Translations under genes and position numbers: made by a program
In this document: positions 57,730-64,000 of the stretch, piece after piece
Position numbering within the stretch: position 1 is the first letter of the stretch
How the letters are laid out: every line of letters begins with the position of its first letter
Source of the DNA: Pteria penguin
Lineage: Eukaryota; Mollusca; Bivalvia; Pterioida; Pteriidae
NCBI GenBank assembly: GCA_035048485.1
Contig: CM068590.1
Span: 7,632,329 to 7,696,328 of the forward strand
Direction of reading: 5' to 3'
DNA length: 64,000 nucleotides
Notes under the pieces: generated by a model
Databases searched by the model: none
Told to the model about the DNA's origin: nothing
What the model saw: only the letters and a program-made list of their open reading frames with translations

Positions 57730-58172
57730 TATTCTTAACTTGGTATATTGAATACAAATAAAACCCTTATCAGTAAGAAGTTTTCTCCTCTTACATAGTA
57801 GTATTTGTTATTGAATACACATAAAACCCTTAACAGTAAAATGTTTTTCTCTTCTTATAGTAATATTTGTATATTATATCAATTAAAACCCTTTTATCAG
57901 TAAGAAGTGTTCTCCCTTTACAGCCATTTATGTATATTGAATACACATAAAACCCATATCAGTAAGAAGATTTCTCCCCTTACATAGTGAAATTTGTATA
58001 TTGAATACATATAAAACCTTATCAGTAAGAAGTTTTCTGCCTTTACATAGTCATATTTTGAATACACATAAAACCCTTAAAAGAAAAGTTTTTTCTCTTT
58101 TTATATAGTAATATTTGTTGTTGAATACATATAAAACCCTTCTCAGTAAGAAGTTTTCTCCCCTTACATAGT
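57730..58172. repeat. Tandem repeat, about 65-70 bp x 6.5
   Basis: Units contain tattgaatacacataaaacc, then cttatcagtaagaagttttc and ccttacatagt. Moderately diverged. Confidence 0.92.
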
Positions 58173-58734
58173 CCTATTTGCACTCTACGTTTTCTTTCTT
58201 TGTATCATATTTGGACAGTCTTTAGTTATTCGTTCATTTTTAACACAACGGAACAACGTCGATTTTGAAAACATAATTATCATTGTCATTAACTCACTAC
58301 ATGTTGGATATTTAAACCTCATGTTTGTACATTCATTGTTTGAAAAAGGAAATCATTTCATTGTTCAATTTCATTGCATTAAATCATGACTTTTTAAATA
58401 TCTTGGAAAATTATTAAAAAGAATACTAGTAAACGATTTTATTGCGGAGACCGTTATATATTTTGTGTTATACATGTTTATTCGGTACCCCCTTTGATGT
58501 ATGCATTTTTGCATTATACATGTATGTTCGGTACCCCTTTGATGTACGTGTATGCATTTTGCATACCATATTGTTTAAATTGTTATCAGTACATTTTGTT
58601 GTTTTGATATTTATATTTGTACAACCATTGTGAGAGCACACGGGTATATAAAATATCTATTTGATAAATTTGATAAATTAAAAAAATCTGTGTAGATTTT
58701 TGTATAAAATTTGTGCATGGAATGGTCATTCGGA
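58173..58734. other. Non-coding; short duplication near 58475-58560
   Basis: ttcggtaccccctttgatgt and ttcggtacccctttgatgta recur once. No gene is supported. Confidence 0.45.
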
Positions 58735-59400
58735 GTAAGGTCCAGTCTGGTGATAACGATACATGTTTGTATGGTAAGTTGTGTGTGTTGCATTGCCAAC
58801 CCTGATTATATTCCGATATGATGCCACTGTACACATTTTATGTCTGTCATACGGCTGACGCTGATTGTATACCGGAATGATGGCATGTTGTTGTTGTTGT
58901 TGTTGTTGTTTGTGCCTCTCTGTCGACTCTGATTATAGTCTGGAATGATGACATAGTATGTGATGTATGTTGCACTGTCAACCCTGATTATATGCTTGGA
59001 TGATGACATTTTTGTCTGTGTGCCGCATGGTCAACCCTGAATATATTTTTGGATGGTAACATTTTATGGTTTGTATGCCGAACGGTCATCTCTGATTATA
59101 TACTGGCATTATGACATATCTTGTTGTATGTGCGCACGATCAATCCTGATTATATTTTGGGGATGATGGCATTATATGTTTTGTGCGCCGCACTGTCGAC
59201 CCTGATTATATTCAGATATAATGTCACTATAGTTAAGTCTATGGTGTCTGCTGCATGGTCATCTATGATAACATCACTTGACGATGCCGTTGTATTGTCT
59301 GTTGTGTGTGCTGCACGGTCGACTATGGTATCACCTGATGAGGCTGCTGTAGGTTTGTGTGCCTCATGCATGTCGCTGTGGATGACATACAGTGAACCCT
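58735..59400. repeat. Degenerate minisatellite, unit about 62 bp
   Basis: About ten diverged copies with ccctgattatat, ggatgatggcat and gtcgacc-type blocks. A (GTT)n run at 58888-58911 lies in one copy. Asp/Ala-rich frames on both strands follow the repeat. Confidence 0.85.
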
Positions 59401-59585
59401 AATTACATCACCTGATGATGTCGATATAAGTATGTATACTGTCTTTAAGGTCGACATCCCCGGATGATGCCGATATAGGTATGTATGTTGTGTGTACGGT
59501 CGACATCCCCGGATGATACCGATATAGGTATGTATGTTGTGTGTAGTACTGTCGACATCCCCGGATGTATGTTGTGTATACAGTC
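59401..59585. repeat. Tandem repeat, about 50 bp x 3.5
   Basis: Copies of cgacatccccggatgatgcc followed by gatataggtatgtatgttgt. Continues from the previous array with a different unit. Confidence 0.85.
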
Positions 59586-59819
59586 GATCCTAGTTACATG
59601 TGTTCATGCCTTGACGATGTTGGAATTGCTATCAACACCATGACGGCATGTTAAGTCACAATTTCCTTCAGACAGGATACTTAATGCACGGGAGAAATGT
59701 GAAAAATCCACAGGAGCTAATGTCATGCGAGGTTTATCTCTCCTATATCCTGAGTATATTTAATGGATAAAATTACATAACATAAGCGCCAGTGAAAAAA
59801 TAAACAAAAACAAAACCCA

Positions 59820-59847
59820 ACCCCCCCCCCCTTCCCCCCCCCCCCCC
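59820..59847. repeat. Poly-C tract
   Basis: C runs of 11 and 14 separated by tt, flanked by A-rich sequence. Confidence 0.95.
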
Positions 59848-59849
59848 AA

Positions 59850-60027
59850 ATCCGTGTCCCGTGTCACGGTAGATGTGGCATATAAAAGGTTCCTCACTGC
59901 TTCGGTTGGCTGACTAAGGTATAAATTTCTTTGCAATGCACTATGCAGATGCCGTCACCATATACGTGAAATAATCATGGAGTGACGTAAAACAATAATC
60001 AATCAATCAATCAATCAACCAATCACA
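59850..60027 (+). mobile_element. 5'-truncated SINE (family 2)
   Basis: Lacks the tRNA head. The body matches 41857-42128 from the cccgtgtc.cgg block onward (ttcctcactgcttcgg, gcagatgccgtcaccatata, gtgacgtaaaac) and ends in (aatc)n. The 5' break falls at the poly-C tract. Confidence 0.85.
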
Positions 60028-60579
60028 TTGTGCAGTGCTTAAATGGGTTCTATGTTAGTAGTGATTGTATTTTACTTATCGCGGGAAAAGCTGGACCAAG
60101 AGATCTAGTCTCATCCTTAACTGCCTACATGATTCTTCTCAGTGTCACAGTCGCATGTTACAATAATGGAGACAACGCGGCCATTGATTTAGTCTTCATT
60201 GTAAAAGTTTATAACACTTTGGGTTGTGACAGAGCAGTAAAAAAAAATGAGTAAACTAATTGCACTTCTTAACATATCATGAACAACAAATATTTGAAAA
60301 CATACTCGATTCCATCACGAAATAATTTCAAGTATACAGTATAATAATAGTGAGAAATAGTATTTGGAATATGTTATGTAATTACAGTTTAATTTATTCG
60401 ACAATTTGCTGAAAAGATTTGACCAAGGATACAAAAACTTAAAGATATGATAGCCATTATTTTTATACAAAAAATTTCTAATTACCAGATGATTGAAATA
60501 TGTAAAATATACAATACGCACATGCTCTAGTCATCAAAAGCGATCCAATAACCACATAATCAGTGTTTTGTTTGATAAT
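60028..60579. other. Non-coding, nothing recognised
   Basis: Short frames only. Confidence 0.4.
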
Positions 60580-60812
60580 GAATTCATGTGGGATGATAAG
60601 AATTCATGTGGGATTCATGTAGGATGATAAGAATTCGTGTAGGATGATAAGAATTCATGTGGGATGATAAGAATTCGTGTGGGATGATAAGAATTCATGT
60701 GGGATGATAAGAATTCGTGTGGGATGATAAGAATTCATGTGGGATGATAAGAATTCGTGTGGGATGATAAAAATTCATGTGGGATGATAAGAATTTATGT
60801 GGGATGATAAGA
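60580..60812. repeat. Tandem repeat, 20 bp x about 11
   Basis: Copies of gaattcatgtgggatgataa alternating with gaattcgtgtgggatgataa; most copies contain an EcoRI site. The alternating variants indicate a 40-bp higher-order unit. Confidence 0.97.
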
Positions 60813-61009
60813 AATCAACATTGGCTGTTGAGAGACGTAGATAACAAGGCTTAGGCTTTGTAAATGATCGGGTATCAGTGCATTTAGGCAAATTTGATAT
60901 ATAAAACCAATAACCCTTCAATCTTTTATGCCTGAAAAAAAGGAGTTGTAGTACAATTCAAACTGTTAAAAGGGAAATTAAAATTTTTAAATTTCGATTG
61001 ATTGATAGG

Positions 61010-61395
61010 TTATTTGTAACGCCACACAGGGATTACTGGTAGCGGCAATAATGCCACAGGGATTACTTCAACTTCCTCATAGCAGCAGTAACGCCACACA
61101 GAGATTATTTCATTTTTCTTCCTGGTGGCGACAGTGACGCCACACGGGGATTACTTCATCTTTTTTGTGACGGCTGTAACGCCACACAGGGATGACTTCA
61201 CCTTTCTGGTGGCGGCAGTATAACGCCACACAGGAATTGAATCACCTTCCTGTTGACGGCAGTATAACGCTACACAGGGATTACTTTACCTTCCTGGTAG
61301 CGGCAGTAACGCCACGCAGGGATTACTTCACCTTCCTTGCAGTAACGTCACACAGGGATCACTTCACCTTCCTGGTAGCGGCAGCTGCCCATTGG
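61010..61395. repeat. Tandem repeat, about 40-46 bp x 8
   Basis: Units of cgccacacagggattacttc followed by accttcctggtagcggcagta, with variable length. Confidence 0.93.
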
Positions 61396-61470
61396 GTAAC
61401 TTAATTAGAGTTTATCTATGCAATAGATCTATTCAAAGCTGTGAATGATGTTTACATGTCATCGTTTAAC

Positions 61471-61515
61471 ATGGGCGGATCTAGAATTTTTTAAAAGGGG
61501 GGATCGGCATTTTCC
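61471..61515. repeat. GCGGATC-ended dispersed element, left end only
   Basis: atgggcggatctagaatttt, followed by a G run, matches the starts at 15289 and 29490. No right end was found before the SINE. Confidence 0.4.
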
Positions 61516-61826
61516 CGCAAAATCAACAATGCTTTATTTTATGAAATTCAATATATAAGACTCGCCCAAAGTCGACATATACACTTAAACCCTAGGTATT
61601 TTCTTTTTGTCAGCCCGAACAGTGCAAAATTGTATGTACTGCAATTGCTCTTGGTTTGCATATTTTTGTATTGCTGTTACAAAGAGCATACATTACTGGT
61701 GAAAGCAATACTAAGCATGAGTGAGACAATAATTGCTCATGGTTTCAGTGGACCCACTATCGACTTTTTAAAACTGGATTAAAAGAATAGAAATGTGCTT
61801 CAAAACACTTTAATATCCAATCGGTT

Positions 61827-62122
61827 ACAAATACAGCTAAGCCGGCGTGGCCTAGTGGTATCGCGTCGGACTCCTGATCGGGAGGCCGGGGTTCGAGTCC
61901 CGCTCTGGTCATGCCGGTGTCATGTCTTTCAGATGAGACAGTAAAAATCGAGGCCCCGTGTCGTGGTATGCATGGCACGTTAAAGATCCCTCACTGCTTC
62001 GGGTGGGTCCGTTGCAAAGGTCAAAATTTGTATGCCCCGCATCAGGCAGATGCCGTCACCATATACGTGAAATATTCGTGGTGTGACGTAAAACAAAAAT
62101 CTATCAATCAACAAATACAGCT
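61827..62122 (+). mobile_element. tRNA-derived SINE (family 2) with 12-bp target duplication
   Basis: The body is 61839-62110, 272 bp, nearly identical to 41857-42128. A-box gcgtggcctagtggtatcgc and B-box ggttcgagtcc are intact. The duplication acaaatacagct lies at 61827-61838 and 62111-62122. Full length with intact internal promoter boxes, so it could be transcribed by RNA polymerase III (inference). Confidence 0.95.
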
Positions 62123-63172
62123 CAGACACGTTCAAAAATTAAACTTGGAGTAAGTGTAAGTGTCATGGTTTATAAGTCATGGCGAAGGTTTAAGTTGACA
62201 ACAGACAGACAAACAAACAGATAGACAGGACAAAACAATATGTCCCCGATGATTCGATCCGGGGCATAAAAATGTACGCGTCCCGTGATTGGGTACTATC
62301 ACAGGTACTACTAGCCTGTCCAACCCCGTCGGTCAGGCTAATATTTTAGGTAAATCCGCTCACTTTACACGTAAAGAAGAACCTCAATATCAAGGGGGGA
62401 GGGGGGATCAAATAATCGTTTTTTATAGGAGCAGTCCGTTACTAAACCAAAAATTATGAGAGAATGCCGAGTTTTCTTTACAATAATTAAGATGTTCGAG
62501 TATTTAAGTTACAATATAACATATAAATGGTTTCATTCTAAGGCTATTTAATTTGCCTTTCGAACATTCTCTACCTCATTACATACAGCAAATTCAAAAA
62601 GACGTGATCCGTCGACAACTGTACTATTTTTACCAAGTCGGGTATTGAGTGACATAACATATTGTTGAGTATTATTTCTTATACATTATTTGAATATTTC
62701 ATATTTTAGAAATGACTTTAATGCACTTCATCAATCAACAACACATAAAAAGAAAGTACGTATAATGCATGTAATTATCTATATTGCTACTTTTAGTTGA
62801 CATTAATCCACAAATTCTAGGAGCAAGAACGGTTAAACCCAAAAATGTGGGAGGCATCCTAATCACACATAGCTTTACATATCGCTTTATTAGAACATGT
62901 ACATGTACTTCGAACGTGTATGTTTGAAATTATTGCGTAAGCGTGCATCGGCATACCGTAAGGCATATTGCGATGTATTTGCTCAAAATTCGTATTGCGA
63001 TATAATCCCTATACGGTTTTGTCTTTTTATAGCTTGGGATACTGCTTAAAACTTTTGGGTCAATAGTATCTAAAGTTATAATGTACAATACATTAAGATT
63101 ACTGACATTTTAACTGCAAATGTTCAAAACGTAATACGAAAGTGAATAAAGTCATGTATCTGTGGCACTCAC
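62123..63172. other. Non-coding; repeat tail at about 62200-62270
   Basis: acagacagacaaacaaacag, then tgtccccgatgattcgatcc, resembles the tails near 31090 and 43353. Otherwise nothing recognised. Confidence 0.45.
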
Positions 63173-63600
63173 AACAATGTACCACAGTGACCATGCATGG
63201 GTCCCTGAAATTTAGAGGTGAGACCAGCACCCGAGCTAAAAAAAAACTTTCACGCGTGTTCGATTCTAAACCTGTATTCAAACTCCAAACCCCTACTCAC
63301 TCTTGAGTTTGAGTACGGGTGAGGTTATAATATTTACGCTTTCGATCCCGATTCCTGTGAGTGCATACAAGCACGGCTCTGAATATGGTCCTATCCGATT
63401 TTGAAATTTTTGAGAACATGCTCGAGATTGGAGCACGCTGTCATGCTCCAGATTTTCTATAACCTCGATAAACTTCGAGTTCGAGCACATAGTCACTTTG
63501 GAGCACCGACTCGTGCTCTAAAATGTTTTATAAAGGTTCTGTTGGGGGAGTGAACGTCTCCTGTTTAACTAGCCACACCGCCACGAATGTCCAAAACATA
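63173..63600. repeat. Dispersed repeat, copy split by a 310-bp insertion
   Basis: 63173-63235 and 63547-63600 match the two halves of the continuous copy at 3232-3352. The intervening 63236-63546 is absent there. It contains repeated gagttcgag / gctcgaga-type motifs and starts with an A run. Confidence 0.55.
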
Positions 63601-64000
63601 CAAGCTTACATAATATTACCCTCTGTACGTAACATTTAATACGACGAAACACTGTAAAGAAAAGGTCATAGCCACACACAACATATGAAGAGGGCGCAGT
63701 AACATTTTAGTGCTATGAATAAAAAACTCCTATAAATATTTACCTAACCGTTCTTACTCCTAACTTTATCGTCTTAGTCCTACAAAATTCGGAAAATACT
63801 TTGTACATTTTAAGTCTAGATTTACTAAATTTAATCTCATTTCTACACTCAAATAAATAATTAGATTGTATATGCATAAACAAATTGAGACGTTATTCAT
63901 AAAAGTTCATGAAGTTTAGAGGAAATTCGGGCGGATTTTTTCATTTGTCGACGCATCACGCTTTATGGGGAGGTTGACATGTTCCAAGTTTTAAGGCAAT
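63601..64000. other. Non-coding, nothing recognised
   Basis: AT-rich DNA to the window end. Confidence 0.4.

Overview
The window looks like a gene-poor piece of a marine invertebrate nuclear genome, most likely a mollusc and plausibly a bivalve. The DNA is AT-rich. I see no bacterial operon structure, no rRNA and no stand-alone tRNA. What fills it are tRNA-derived SINEs, a DIRS-type tyrosine-recombinase retrotransposon, fold-back MITEs and about twenty different tandem arrays, and the one clear host gene is a seven-transmembrane receptor. The taxonomic call is inference from repeat style, not from a marker gene.

Layout. 1-13 kb: mostly non-coding, with a perfect example of a 301-bp fold-back MITE bounded by a 10-bp target duplication (5021-5341), dispersed repeat fragments, a CA microsatellite and a compound palindrome (12427-12620). 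13-21 kb: two candidate TTAA-type MITEs (16352-16942, 18924-19523), a 1-kb GT-rich minisatellite (17455-18445) and a tRNA-SINE (19887-20060). 21.6-26.4 kb: a structurally complete DIRS-like retrotransposon on the minus strand. It has a Gag-like ORF, reverse transcriptase/RNase H, and a tyrosine recombinase broken by one frameshift. Its inverted termini and internal complementary region can be matched base for base. 26.7-35 kb: minisatellites, two more SINEs and microsatellites. 35.4-42.2 kb: a 4.8-kb satellite of 45/43-bp units followed directly by a 2-kb array of 40-bp units that carries a SINE insertion. 42-49 kb: non-coding DNA, a long TA tract, a second copy of the fold-back MITE family (47234-47630) and a 79-bp minisatellite. 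50144-51394: an intronless-looking class A GPCR gene with GPR161-like features. 51.4-64 kb: more minisatellites, three SINE copies (one truncated) and dispersed repeats.

How the parts relate. The only set of genes that act together is the DIRS element: Gag-like protein, RT/RNase H for copying, and recombinase for integrating a circular intermediate without a conventional target duplication. The SINEs would need a LINE partner that is not in the window. The GPCR stands alone; its neighbours are repeats. Nothing here is an obviously new multi-gene system. The strongest items for a second look are the fully resolved DIRS terminal architecture, the newly recognisable fold-back MITE family seen twice, SINEs that landed inside two different tandem arrays, and the receptor's unusual Asn at position 2.50 with four RRxS phosphosite motifs.
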